A DNA stretch of 35,543 nt from assembly GCF_003987015.1 (NCBI RefSeq), contig NZ_PIPQ01000012.1, positions 1-35,543 on the forward strand, written 5' to 3'. The position numbers and the translations under genes were made by a program. The notes under the pieces were generated by a model, which made no database searches, was not told the DNA's origin, and saw nothing but the letters and a program-made list of their open reading frames with translations. Shown here piece by piece: positions 16,309-25,212 of this stretch (positions within the stretch are counted from its first letter, which is position 1; each line of letters begins with the position of its first letter). Source of the stretch: Aliidiomarina taiwanensis. GTDB taxonomy: Bacteria; Pseudomonadota; Gammaproteobacteria; Enterobacterales; Alteromonadaceae.

Positions 16309-17931
16309 CTATGTGGTTGCTGTGGGGCGGGCTTGTTCCGCTGCACGTTGTGCCAGCGCCTTGCGGTCTATTTTGCCATTGGCCAGTTGTGGAAAGTGTG
16401 CGACCACTTGAATTTGCTTAGGCACTTTATAGTTTGCCAGCAAGCTTTTGCAGTGCTCAATTAACAGTTCCGGGGCATTGGGTTTGGTTTTATTGGTGAG
16501 CACAAAAGCAACGCCCACTTCATGGTACAAGGGGTCGGGCACGGCCACGACAACGGCGTCTTCCACCATGGGGTGACTGTTTAGCACCGTTTCAATTTCA
16601 CGGGGGTACACATTGTAACCGCCCGACTTAAACCGCTCTTTGGTGCGCCCAACCAACATAATAGTGCCGTCGGGGTTGGCTTGGCCTAAGTCGCCCGTTT
16701 TTAAATACCCGTCGGCGGTAAAGACCTCGGCGGTGGCAGCTGGGTCGCGCCAGTAGTAAGAAAAGCAGTAGTCGCTGCGAATTTGTATTTCCCCTTTCTG
16801 CCCGGGCAAAACTAACCCGCCGTTTTCATCGGCAAGGCGAAACTCCACACTGTGAATAGGTTTGCCCACCGTGGTGGCCAGTATGTAGTCGCTGGTGTTA
16901 ATAGCCCAGGTTACCGAGCCGACGGTTTCGGACATGCCGTAGGCATTCACAACCTTCGGGCAAATAGCTCGTAATTGGCGGACCAAGTTAATAGAAGCGG
17001 GAGCACCGCTAAATAAAATACATTGCAGTGAAGACAGGTCGGCGGTGGCAAAGGCTTCATGCTCTAGGGCTAGCTGGAACATGGTGGGTATTTGCCCCCA
17101 AAGGGTAATGCCATGTTGTTTTATCAGCTCGAACCCTTCGGCCACGTCGAAACGAGCCTGCATAACCACACAGCCGCCGTTGGCTATCATGCTGGTGGTA
17201 ATGTCACCCACAGAGCCAATATGGTTAATGGGCAAATTGTTCAAAATAGAAGGGGACTGCAGTTGCAATAGCTCTGCTTGTAAAATGCTGGCTTTGGTCA
17301 GGGCATACTGGCTAATAACAGCGCCCTTGGGGTTACCTGTGGTGCCCGAAGTGTATATTAATGCCGTGGGTAATTCAGGCGCGAGGGTTGTCAAACTCGG
17401 CAAGGTGACAAGGTCTAAACTGGACAGGGCGTCGTTATGGTCAAGAGTGAGGTTGCTTGGGTCGTAGGGGGCAACCAATAATTGAGTTTGTTCTGCCACT
17501 AAAGCCGAGTCGCAGGCCCAGGTGTTGGCATGGTCAACAAAGTACTGCTGCACCGACGCTTGGGCTTGGGCAATGCTCGACGACTCTAACCAGACGCTTT
17601 TTGGCTCGGCGTTGGTTAAAATGTAGTCGAGTTCGGCGGCGCTATATTTAGTGTTCAGCCCTAACCAAATAGCGCCAATACGTGCGCAAGCAAACAGCTG
17701 TACAGCGAAGACAATGCTAGGCTGCGCATACAAGGCAACCACGTCGCCTTGGCTGACACCTTGGGCCAGTAGCTCTTTGGCACAAAGGTCAACCTGGGCG
17801 GCAAACTCGGTGTAATTCAACGCTTGGTTTTTATACACAAGGGCACGGGCTGTCGGTGTGTGCTCTTGCCAGTAGTACACAAGACTGCACAGAGTTTGGT
17901 GCTGTTCAAGGTGAGGGAGTGAAACCTGCAT
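16309..17931 (-). CDS. Acyl-CoA synthetase (AMP-binding, ANL superfamily)
   Basis: A 540-residue ATP-dependent carboxylate-CoA ligase. The P-loop-like motif YTSGTTGNPKGA lies near 192-203, followed by YGMSETVG (A5 region), LKTGDLG, the hinge motif GRTKERFKSGGYNVYPREIE, and the C-terminal catalytic lysine K520 (NGKIDRKAL). The start is the ATG at 17931, with AAAGGAC 7 bases upstream and only one base after the hydratase stop; an upstream frame extending to 18033 overlaps the hydratase and is rejected. The sequence is of the medium-chain/aryl acyl-CoA synthetase type, but residues alone do not reveal the acid. Its place between a MaoC hydratase and a symporter suggests activation of an imported carboxylate. 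Confidence 0.92.
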   Translation of the reverse strand: MQVSLPHLEQHQTLCSLVYYWQEHTPTARALVYKNQALNYTEFAAQVDLCAKELLAQGVSQGDVVALYAQPSIVFAVQLFACARIGAIWLGLNTKYSAAELDYILTNAEPKSVWLESSSIAQAQASVQQYFVDHANTWACDSALVAEQTQLLVAPYDPSNLTLDHNDALSSLDLVTLPSLTTLAPELPTALIYTSGTTGNPKGAVISQYALTKASILQAELLQLQSPSILNNLPINHIGSVGDITTSMIANGGCVVMQARFDVAEGFELIKQHGITLWGQIPTMFQLALEHEAFATADLSSLQCILFSGAPASINLVRQLRAICPKVVNAYGMSETVGSVTWAINTSDYILATTVGKPIHSVEFRLADENGGLVLPGQKGEIQIRSDYCFSYYWRDPAATAEVFTADGYLKTGDLGQANPDGTIMLVGRTKERFKSGGYNVYPREIETVLNSHPMVEDAVVVAVPDPLYHEVGVAFVLTNKTKPNAPELLIEHCKSLLANYKVPKQIQVVAHFPQLANGKIDRKALAQRAAEQARPTATT

Positions 17932-17932
17932 A

Positions 17933-18421
17933 TTAGTCCTTTTGTTGTAACCGTGCGGCACCTGGCTGTAAAAACAGCCCTTTCCAAATGGCAATAAGTG
18001 CCGGCTTTTCTGAACCTTCAATTTCAACCACACAGTCGAAGGTGCGCAACCACTCGCCGGGACGAACTTCTTCTTGGGCAGCCAGGGTTAACCGACAGCG
18101 AATGTTCGTATTAACCGGAACAGGTGCCAAGAACCTTACCTTATCAAAGCCATAGTTTAAGGCCATGCCTTCTGGCTCGTCTTCACAAATTTGGTCCCAC
18201 CCCAAAATGTCGTGCGTAAAATGGGAAAGCATCGACAGGGTAAGAAAACCATAGGCTATGGTGGTTTTAAAAGGGCTGTTTTGTTTCGCCCATTCCACAT
18301 TCATATGGTAGGGGTCTTCGTCGCGCGTCACCCTGCCAAAAGTGTCTATATCGTCTTGTGAAAAACTAATCCACTGCGACACACCAATTTCTTTACCTAC
18401 TTCACGAGGTGTGATTTCCAT
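17933..18421 (-). CDS. MaoC-family hotdog (R)-specific enoyl-CoA hydratase-like protein
   Basis: A 162-residue single hotdog-fold protein. The catalytic hydratase motif is present as D34-E-D36-P-Y-H39, with D34 and H39 matching the Asp/His pair of (R)-hydratases and D36 standing where Asn is common. It is followed by AYGFLTLSMLSHF, the helix and strand that line the substrate pocket. Relatives add water to enoyl-CoA esters. AAGGA lies 8 bases before the ATG. It is coupled to the ligase gene (one base apart), implying work on the CoA ester that the ligase makes. Confidence 0.88.
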   Translation of the reverse strand: MEITPREVGKEIGVSQWISFSQDDIDTFGRVTRDEDPYHMNVEWAKQNSPFKTTIAYGFLTLSMLSHFTHDILGWDQICEDEPEGMALNYGFDKVRFLAPVPVNTNIRCRLTLAAQEEVRPGEWLRTFDCVVEIEGSEKPALIAIWKGLFLQPGAARLQQKD

Positions 18422-18511
18422 TACATGGTCCTTACTTTCTAAAGAGTGAGAAGAAAGAAGCGTGTCCCTTGCCCCTTTCTTCGCTATACCGAGTGTTTCA
18501 AATAAATGCGG

Positions 18512-20893
18512 TTAAAACCTATAGTTTGCCTTGACACCCCACGTGCGCGGAGCACCGTATAGCTCGTAGGCGCCGCCTAGGTCGTCGGCCCGAGCGTTGG
18601 TTCTGTATTCTGTGTTGGTGAGGTTGTTTACAAACACACTAAACTGCCAGTCGCTGCTAAGTTTGCTCAGGCCCACCTGCGCATTGACGATGCCGTAAGC
18701 GCCTTCTGAGAACACCGTTTGTTCGGCGCGGTTGCCGATATAGGTGAAGTTTTGTGCACTACGCCAGTCGTACACCAGCTGGGCGAAACCGCCGTAGCCG
18801 TTGTCGAAGGCAAAGTCGTGGCGCACCACCAAGCTGGCGCTAAAGTCTGGTTTGTAGTTCAGCTCTTTGCCTTGCAGCGAGAATTCTTCGCCGGTGAGCG
18901 GGGAAAGCTGTGTGGCTTGTGACTTGGTAATTTCGCCTTCCGCATGGCCCAGCATGGCTTGCACTAGCCAGTTGTCGCTTAACAAGTAGGTTATTTCAGC
19001 GTCGAACCCATACACTTCAGCGTCGCCAATGTTTTGGAAACGGTCTAAAGTAACACCACCTTCCGCTGGAACCCGGGCGCTGCCTTGCAGGTTGTTGTAG
19101 TCGTAATAAAACACGGCGGCATTAAAGCGTAAGCGTTGGTCTAATAGGTCGGACTTAAAGCCCGCTTCATACCCATTAATGGTTTCCGAGTCGTATTTTT
19201 CAGCCCCTTCATTGCTTAACACCAAACCACCCGGGAAGCCGCCCGACTTAAACCCACGGGAAAACGACAGGTAAGTGAGTAGGTCTTTGCTGTGTTGGTA
19301 GTTTAAGGTGACTTTACCCGAAACGTCGTTAAAGCTGGCATTGGGCTGAGTGGCGTCGACTAACAAAAATGCATAGTTTGGGTCGGTATTGCCTGGAGGA
19401 TCAAGCAAGTAGGTTTGGCCCGCAAAGCTTTTGTCTTCCTTGGTAAAACGCAGTTCGGTAATTAAGTCGAGTTGATTGGTTAAGGCATAGTCCACACGAC
19501 CAAAAATGGCGAAGGCGTCTACTTCTTGTTTGTATTTTTGGTCTACTTTGGTGTGGCCAAAGCCAAGCGGAATAATGCCTTCGGTACCAATAATCCAGCT
19601 GTGCTCTTCTAGCTCTTCTTTGGCCATGTTAATGCCACCGAAAAAGCGCATGTTTTCTGTGTTGTAAGAAGCGCGTAGCTCTTGGCTAAATGCGGAAATG
19701 TCCGTGTGATAATAAATGTCTTGGTACGCACCGCCCACGGCGTCCCAGTCGTTCGGGCGGCCATGTTCAAAAGACTCTAAATGGGTAATCGACGAAAGGG
19801 TCACGCCATTGTTTAGGGTGTAGTGCATGGAAAGCGTGAAGCCTTCCCACTGGTTGTCCAGCTTGTTCATGGTGGAACTGGCACTGTCGTACACACTAGT
19901 TAAGCCCAGTTCGTCGGGCGTTTGCCCAGTTATGGTGGCGCATTGGCTTGGGTCGCGGTAGCCAGCAAGTAACGCAGCACACACTTGGTTGGTTAAAGCG
20001 CCGTCGGCAAGGCCAGGCACCATGGTGTCGCTGCCTTCCCAAATACCCATGGGTCGCAGCAGGCTAAAGTCGGATTTATCAGCTCCGGCAAAAAGTTTCA
20101 GAGTGGCGTTAAACTGGTCGCTTGGCTCGTAATAAAACTGTACGCGCGAAGCCCATTCGTCTTGTTCACCGTGGCCCTGGCGAGTAAAACCGCCTTGGCC
20201 GTCGGCTTGCACACTGTGCATATAGGTGTTGCCACTGACCACGCGGCGGCCCGAAGCTCGTACCGCCAAGGTGTCGGTGAGCACATGGTTGTAAGCGCCT
20301 TCGAGTTCAACCTTGCCGTAGGAGCCATACCCCATGTCCAGGTAACCTTCGTTGCCGTACAGGGTAGGCTTTGCACTGATCACCTGAATAGCGCCTGCGT
20401 TTGCGTTCCGGCCATACAAACCCCCTTGTGGGCCTTTTAACACTTCTACGCGCTCTAAGTCGAAAAACGAAGATGCCATCATAGCGACGGAAGGTTTGTA
20501 AATTTCGTCGTCGTAAAATGCGGCAGCCGGGCTGTTGTTCACGCGGAAGTCAGCTAAGCCCACACCTCGTACAAACACCACAGGGACACCCCCGCCGGTG
20601 GCGTCGAGTAACTGCACGTTAGGAATAAGCGAGGTAATACCGTCGATGTCGTTAATGCCTGCTTGTAAAAGCTCCTCGGCGGAAAAGCTGTTTACCACCA
20701 TGCCGGTTTCTTGCACCGTACTGACGGTTTTTTCGGCCGTGACCATAATACGTTCAAGCTTTCGTGGGGCTTCGCTTTCATTTTGTTCGGTGGCATTTTC
20801 AGCACTAACGGCTAGGGGGCTGAACAACGCGCACAGAACGGCGGTACGCAGTAAGGAAGGTTTAAACGCACGTAAATATATATTATTGGCCAT
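18512..20893 (-). CDS. TonB-dependent outer-membrane receptor of the uptake locus
   Basis: A 793-residue receptor. It has a signal peptide (1-31, VSA|EN), a TonB box (ERIMVTAEK), a plug with VVFVRGVGLADFRV and RVEVLKGPQGGLYGRNANAG, and a barrel ending in WGVKANYRF. The GPQGxLYGRNA plug type is typical of receptors in sphingomonad-like and marine catabolic loci that import organic molecules. The ATG at 20893 has GGGAG 6 bases upstream; a frame from 21109 adds 72 residues lacking any export signal and is rejected. Ninety bases separate it from the hydratase gene. These hold an 8-bp inverted repeat (GAAGAAAG 18450-18457, CTTTCTTC 18475-18482) that could lower downstream expression. It is divergent from a LysR regulator. 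Confidence 0.93.
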   Translation of the reverse strand: MANNIYLRAFKPSLLRTAVLCALFSPLAVSAENATEQNESEAPRKLERIMVTAEKTVSTVQETGMVVNSFSAEELLQAGINDIDGITSLIPNVQLLDATGGGVPVVFVRGVGLADFRVNNSPAAAFYDDEIYKPSVAMMASSFFDLERVEVLKGPQGGLYGRNANAGAIQVISAKPTLYGNEGYLDMGYGSYGKVELEGAYNHVLTDTLAVRASGRRVVSGNTYMHSVQADGQGGFTRQGHGEQDEWASRVQFYYEPSDQFNATLKLFAGADKSDFSLLRPMGIWEGSDTMVPGLADGALTNQVCAALLAGYRDPSQCATITGQTPDELGLTSVYDSASSTMNKLDNQWEGFTLSMHYTLNNGVTLSSITHLESFEHGRPNDWDAVGGAYQDIYYHTDISAFSQELRASYNTENMRFFGGINMAKEELEEHSWIIGTEGIIPLGFGHTKVDQKYKQEVDAFAIFGRVDYALTNQLDLITELRFTKEDKSFAGQTYLLDPPGNTDPNYAFLLVDATQPNASFNDVSGKVTLNYQHSKDLLTYLSFSRGFKSGGFPGGLVLSNEGAEKYDSETINGYEAGFKSDLLDQRLRFNAAVFYYDYNNLQGSARVPAEGGVTLDRFQNIGDAEVYGFDAEITYLLSDNWLVQAMLGHAEGEITKSQATQLSPLTGEEFSLQGKELNYKPDFSASLVVRHDFAFDNGYGGFAQLVYDWRSAQNFTYIGNRAEQTVFSEGAYGIVNAQVGLSKLSSDWQFSVFVNNLTNTEYRTNARADDLGGAYELYGAPRTWGVKANYRF

Positions 20894-21245
20894 GCTGGCT
20901 CCCGTGTTGTTGTGGGCTTGCTGTGGCGCATTTGTTGTTATTGTTGGTGCGCCCATGTTGTTTTTATTTTTACAGCAAAAAACTGATACTGGCGTTAGTT
21001 TTATATATGACCGGATGAAACACAAGCGAATTTTGTGTGCTTTTTGGTCGAGTGTTAAATTTATGATGTCAGTAAAAAGAGGCAACCCCCGTGCCAGTAA
21101 GGTTTGCACGGCGGCTTAGAAAATGAAAGTAAAGACATCCGATGAGCTATATGAAGGGTGTTAACATGGATTCCTATTGGCGATATATGAAAAATGGAAT
21201 AGCATGGTTGCTTATACATGGGCCGTTCATGGGGAAAAGGAAAAA
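20894..21245. promoter_or_regulatory. 352-bp divergent intergenic region between TonB receptor and LysR genes
   Basis: No gene is seen here. The stretch must hold the promoters for both genes. The most regulator-like element is the dyad CACAA-N7-TTGTG at 21021-21037, which has the size of a LysR-type recognition half-site pair but is unproven. The receptor transcript may carry a leader of over 100 bases. Confidence 0.4.
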
Positions 21246-22166
21246 ATGAAAAAACTACCCGACTTTGAAGCATGGGCCATGTTTGCTGCGGTCACGCGAG
21301 AGGGCTCTTTTGCTAAAGCGGCGGCTGCTTTGGGGGTCTCCCAGGCTACTGTGTCGAAGGCCATTACTCGCTTAGAACAGCGCATAAAAACCACTTTATT
21401 CCACCGCACTTCGCGGCACATTACCTTAACGGAAAGTGGTTACTCCGTGCTGGATGAGGTAAACGACCTGGTCAACCTGGGCGACTTGGTTGAAGAAAAA
21501 ATGAGTGAACAGGCCTCGGCCATGCGTGGGTTAATTCGCATTTCTTCGCCTATGTCCTTTGGCTTGAATTACTTAGCGCCGCTTTTGCCCAGCTTCATGC
21601 AGCAACACCCAGACGTGGAGCTCGACGTAAAATTCGACGACCGGCAAGTCGACTTGGTGGCTGAAGGGTTCGACTTGTCGCTGCGTATTTCCGACTTGGT
21701 AGACTCCACGTTATTGGCCCAACGGTTATGCACCACGCGGCTGCAGCTGGTGGGTGCTCCAAGTTACTTTGCTAAACATGGAAAGCCCACTCACCCGAGT
21801 GAACTAGACCAGCATAAAGCATTGCTGTACGCCTACGACAACCGTGGCGCACACTGGCGTTTTCACCACGAACAGTATGGGGACTATAGCCAAGCGCTGC
21901 CAAGCAGTTGTTTGCGAGTGAACAATGGCGACGCATTGCTGCCGGTGTTAAAACAGGGCGGTGGGGTGGCCGTAATGCCCGACTTCTTAACCTGGGAAGC
22001 TCTGCGCGAAGGGGAGCTGGTGGAGGTGATGCCTGAATGGACTCTCGCGCCTTTGGGCTTATTTATTGTGACGCCCCCGAGCCGGCTGCGTCCTGTCAGG
22101 GTCGACCGCTTCATACAGTACTTAAAAGAACATTTAAGCACAGCACCTTGGCGGCAAGAAACTTAA
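21246..22166 (+). CDS. LysR-family transcriptional regulator
   Basis: A 306-residue LysR-type regulator. The winged helix-turn-helix occupies about residues 5-65 (GSFAKAAAALGVSQATVSKA and RTSRHITLTESG), and the periplasmic-binding-like effector domain follows from about 90. It belongs to the CrgA-like group by its VDLVAEGFDLSLRIS segment. The ATG at 21246 is preceded at 5 bases by AAGGA; an upstream TTG start is rejected. It is divergent from the TonB receptor, the classical arrangement in which a LysR protein controls its neighbour in response to the pathway substrate. Its stop overlaps the stop of the convergent DUF924 gene. Confidence 0.92.
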   Translation: MKKLPDFEAWAMFAAVTREGSFAKAAAALGVSQATVSKAITRLEQRIKTTLFHRTSRHITLTESGYSVLDEVNDLVNLGDLVEEKMSEQASAMRGLIRISSPMSFGLNYLAPLLPSFMQQHPDVELDVKFDDRQVDLVAEGFDLSLRISDLVDSTLLAQRLCTTRLQLVGAPSYFAKHGKPTHPSELDQHKALLYAYDNRGAHWRFHHEQYGDYSQALPSSCLRVNNGDALLPVLKQGGGVAVMPDFLTWEALREGELVEVMPEWTLAPLGLFIVTPPSRLRPVRVDRFIQYLKEHLSTAPWRQET

Positions 22167-22702
22167 AAAGACGAGTTTGGCTCGGTTAAAAACGCCACTT
22201 CTTCTGGAGTTGATGCTCGGCCTAAAATGTCGTTTCTATGGGGGTAACGACCAAAGCGGTCGACAATTACTTTATGCCTAATTTCAAAGCCATAGGTTTC
22301 TTCGTCTGTGTACTGCTTAAATAGCTGCTCGGCTTGCTCGTGAATGAGCTTCGACTCGCTGTGCATGTAGGGCATCAGCAAAAACTTTCGCTCATCTAGC
22401 TCAGTTAATGCCTGTAGTGCGCCTGCTGCTACCGCTTCTTGGGCTAAGGCAAGCGCCATGGGGTCTTGCGCAAAGGCCGCAGGGGTGTCGCGGTAAATAT
22501 TGCGTGAGAACTGGTCTAGAATAATAATTTCAGCCAAGCGCCCCTGGGCACTGGCTCGCCAGGTGTAAAATTCGCCCGCCGCGGCCTGCTTAAGCGTTTC
22601 TGCAAAGCGCGTCGTGAGTGTTTGGTCGAAGTCAGAACACTTCGTAAAAAACTGTGAGCTGCCGGCCTCGTTAAAGCAAAAATCAAGAATAGACGTATAC
22701 AC
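22163..22702 (-). CDS. DUF924 family protein
   Basis: A 179-residue soluble protein of the DUF924 (PF06041) family, an all-helical, TPR-like fold of unknown biochemical role. Family hallmarks are the N-terminal ILDFCF, the central RLAEIIILDQFSRNIYRDTP, then FLLMPYMHSESK, and the terminal IVDRFGRYPHRNDILGR. The length is normal. Its TAA overlaps the TAA of the convergent LysR gene (shared TTAA), so the two messages end into each other. No operon partner is visible. Confidence 0.9.
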   Translation of the reverse strand: MYTSILDFCFNEAGSSQFFTKCSDFDQTLTTRFAETLKQAAAGEFYTWRASAQGRLAEIIILDQFSRNIYRDTPAAFAQDPMALALAQEAVAAGALQALTELDERKFLLMPYMHSESKLIHEQAEQLFKQYTDEETYGFEIRHKVIVDRFGRYPHRNDILGRASTPEEVAFLTEPNSSF

Positions 22703-22775
22703 ACAGGCTCCTGTTTTATAGAGTAAAGAAGAACACGGTTAACATAGCACACATCAATGCGGGAAAGGAAAAGCT

Positions 22776-23837
22776 ATGCGTATAGCCTTGTGGCAGCATC
22801 TTAAACCTCTCATTGCTTTAAATGATCATAAACGCCCTTGGGGTGGGCATATTACTGTGGCCTTGTCGGTGGGAACTCCCTTGCTGGTGGGGGTGTGGCT
22901 GAACCACTTTATTCTGGGCATTGTGGTGAGTTTAGGTGGGCTTTCCAGTATTTATTTGCGGCAAACACCCTTAGCGCACCGCATGGTGACCATGGCCCTG
23001 GTGGGCTTTGGTTTTTGTGTCAGCTTTACAGTAAGTTCCTTGGCGGGGTTTCACCCCGTTATGATGACAATAGCCATTGGCTTGGTGGCTTTTGCGGCCA
23101 CTTTTATTTCGCGGTATTTCACCATGCCGCCGCCCGGCAGCTTCTTTTTTATTATGGTGGCCTGCGTTGCCAGCGCCATGCCCTACGACTTAGCAGCATT
23201 GCCACAGCGTATTGGTTTAATATTTTTCGGCTGCATGCTAGCAAGTACCTTAGTGCTGGGTTATAGCTGGGTGCAGTTTATGACCAACAGTACTAAGGGC
23301 ATTCACCCGGGCGAACCGACGGAGCCGCGGGTAGTGGCTATTTTCTTGGAAGCGGGAACCATTGCTTTTTTTATTGCCGCCAGCTATCTGTTGGCTATTG
23401 GGCTTGGCTTTGATCGGCCTTACTGGGCCCCTATTTCTTGCTTGGCGGTTATTCAAGGGGCTAGCTTCCGTGCAGTGTGGCACCGTAATATTCACCGCAT
23501 TGTCGGCACTGCCCTGGGTTTATGTTTAGCTTGGCTTATTTTTTCCCTTGAGCCCAACCTGTGGGCTTTGGCGCTGTTGGTTATGTCACTTAGCTTTATC
23601 GCTGAAATATTGATCACTCGGAATTATGGTTTTGCGGTGATCTTTGTCACGCCGCTTTCCATTATTTTTGCTGAAGCAAGCCAAGCAGTGCACGACATTA
23701 ACAGCGTTATTTACCTGCGTATGGTCGATGTAATATTGGGAAGCATGGTGGGGTATTTTGGGGGCTGGCTACTGCATAAAAAGCAGTTTTATGCGCGTTT
23801 AGAACAAGCTATTTTGGCCCGTTTAAAGAAAACTTAG
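22776..23837 (+). CDS. FUSC-family inner-membrane protein
   Basis: A 353-residue polytopic membrane protein of the fusaric-acid-resistance (FUSC, FUSC_2) type. It appears as two homologous blocks of hydrophobic helices: residues about 25-175, and a second block with FDRPYWAPISCLAVIQGA followed by WHRNIHRIVGTALG, the segment that defines the family. Members are presumed aromatic-acid or drug exporters. Unlike AaeB/FusC systems, no adaptor protein gene is attached. AAAGGAAAAGCT precedes the ATG. The 3' end overlaps the convergent chrA by 15 bases. Confidence 0.85.
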   Translation: MRIALWQHLKPLIALNDHKRPWGGHITVALSVGTPLLVGVWLNHFILGIVVSLGGLSSIYLRQTPLAHRMVTMALVGFGFCVSFTVSSLAGFHPVMMTIAIGLVAFAATFISRYFTMPPPGSFFFIMVACVASAMPYDLAALPQRIGLIFFGCMLASTLVLGYSWVQFMTNSTKGIHPGEPTEPRVVAIFLEAGTIAFFIAASYLLAIGLGFDRPYWAPISCLAVIQGASFRAVWHRNIHRIVGTALGLCLAWLIFSLEPNLWALALLVMSLSFIAEILITRNYGFAVIFVTPLSIIFAEASQAVHDINSVIYLRMVDVILGSMVGYFGGWLLHKKQFYARLEQAILARLKKT

Positions 23838-25028
23838 CAGCACCCCAATAAGTGGACTTATAAGCACTACACACCAAGGCGGAACGCGCCAATACATAAG
23901 TGCGAAAAGGAATAGGGCAGCAAAACCCACATCGGCCAGCGAATGAATGGCGCTGGTTAATACAGGTTGAAAGAATGCTGCTAACAGTAACCCCACTACG
24001 GCTGCGTTAATGCCGACCAGTGCCGCCTGCATGGACCTCTGCTGGCGTAGGTGCTGCCAAAAAGGCAGCGCAGCAAAGACCAATAGGAAAGAAGGCAGAA
24101 AAATAGCTAAAAGCGCAACGGTACCGCCAAGCCAACCCGTGGGGCCTGTAAGTAAGGAGGCCCCTAAAAAAGCCGCAAAGGTAAACAGGGGGCCAGGCAC
24201 AGCTTGGGTAACGCCATAGCCTGCAATAAAACTGTCGTGAGATACCCAGCCCGTTGCCACCACTTCAGCTTGCAGCAGTGGTAACACAACGTGACCCCCA
24301 CCAAAAACCAAGGCGCCCGCGCGGTAAAACGCGTCTATTATGGTAAGGCTTGCGTAGCCTGTAGTAGAGGCGAAAAAGGGAAGCGAGAGCAGCAAAAAGG
24401 CAAAGATAGAAAACCACAGAACCCCCGCACGACGGCGCATGGGAATGTGGAAGCACTCTGCCTGGGTAACGGCAACCGCCTTCGACTGAAAGCACAGCCA
24501 ACCAATCACAGCAGCAGCGGCAATGACAGTTACTTGGCCTAAGGCCGTGGGTATAAAAAACATGCACAAAGCGGCGGCGAGCATGAGGAAAACACGGGGA
24601 AGGTCGGGGCAGAGTGTTCGCGCCATTCCTAACAGTGCTTGAGCAACCACGGCTACGGCAACCAACTTGAAGGCATGCAGGGTAGAAGCAGAAAGCGTGT
24701 CGCCGAAGTGTTGCAAGCTTAAAGCGATAGCAATAAGGGCAACAGCCGAAGGCACAGTAAAACCTAACCAGGCGGCAAGAGCGCCCCGGTAGCCGGCTCG
24801 CGTGTAGCCAATGGCAATACCCACCTGGCTGCTAGCAGGCCCAGGTAAAAACTGACACAAAGCAACCAAGTCAGCATAACTTTGCTCGGACAACCAAGCA
24901 CGCTGACTTACAAAAGCATGGCGAAAATAGCCCAAGTGGGCTACCGGGCCGCCAAAGGAAGTGAAGCCGAGTTTAAGAAACGCCCAGAAAACGGACCAAA
25001 CTGCATGTTTGTGGGTATTTTGACTCAC
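23823..25028 (-). CDS. chrA: Chromate transporter ChrA (long-chain, two-domain)
   Basis: A 401-residue CHR-family inner-membrane protein that exports chromate. Both repeat halves are present. The N-terminal half has LGFTSFGGPVAHLGYFRHAF and LCQFLPGPASSQVGIAIGY; the C-terminal half has GALVFGGGHVVLPLLQAEVV and GVTQAVPGPLFTFAAFLGA. No ChrB or other regulator is adjacent. Sulfate-related roles are also suggested for some family members. The gene ends within the FUSC gene (15-base convergent overlap). Confidence 0.93.
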   Translation of the reverse strand: MSQNTHKHAVWSVFWAFLKLGFTSFGGPVAHLGYFRHAFVSQRAWLSEQSYADLVALCQFLPGPASSQVGIAIGYTRAGYRGALAAWLGFTVPSAVALIAIALSLQHFGDTLSASTLHAFKLVAVAVVAQALLGMARTLCPDLPRVFLMLAAALCMFFIPTALGQVTVIAAAAVIGWLCFQSKAVAVTQAECFHIPMRRRAGVLWFSIFAFLLLSLPFFASTTGYASLTIIDAFYRAGALVFGGGHVVLPLLQAEVVATGWVSHDSFIAGYGVTQAVPGPLFTFAAFLGASLLTGPTGWLGGTVALLAIFLPSFLLVFAALPFWQHLRQQRSMQAALVGINAAVVGLLLAAFFQPVLTSAIHSLADVGFAALFLFALMYWRVPPWCVVLISPLIGVLLSFL

Positions 25029-25078
25029 CGAGATATAAACCTGCTTTATGTGAACGAGGCCAAAGAAAATAAGCTGCC

Positions 25079-25109
25079 TTGCCAGTCAAAGCAACGAACC
25101 GACTATAAT
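25079..25109 (+). promoter_or_regulatory. Possible sigma-70 promoter for ggt
   Basis: TTGCCA (25079-25084) and a perfect TATAAT (25104-25109) are separated by 19 bases, two longer than ideal. The position would give a leader of roughly 100 bases. A weak or activator-assisted promoter is possible. Confidence 0.35.
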
Positions 25110-25212
25110 TGAATAAGGGAAGGCTTTCTATTAAACCTTGGTTACGAAAAAAACAGCCTTGTAATTCAAAGTCTGAAGCGTTAGAAAGGGCCCAATACTT
25201 TAGGAGAACATT

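Noticed and set aside
17932-18033. 34-residue N-terminal extension of the acyl-CoA ligase
   Set aside because: It overlaps the hydratase gene in another frame; the ATG at 17931 has AAAGGAC and matches the family start.
20894-21109. 72-residue N-terminal extension of the second TonB receptor
   Set aside because: The signal peptide begins at the ATG at 20893, which also has a GGGAG ribosome site.
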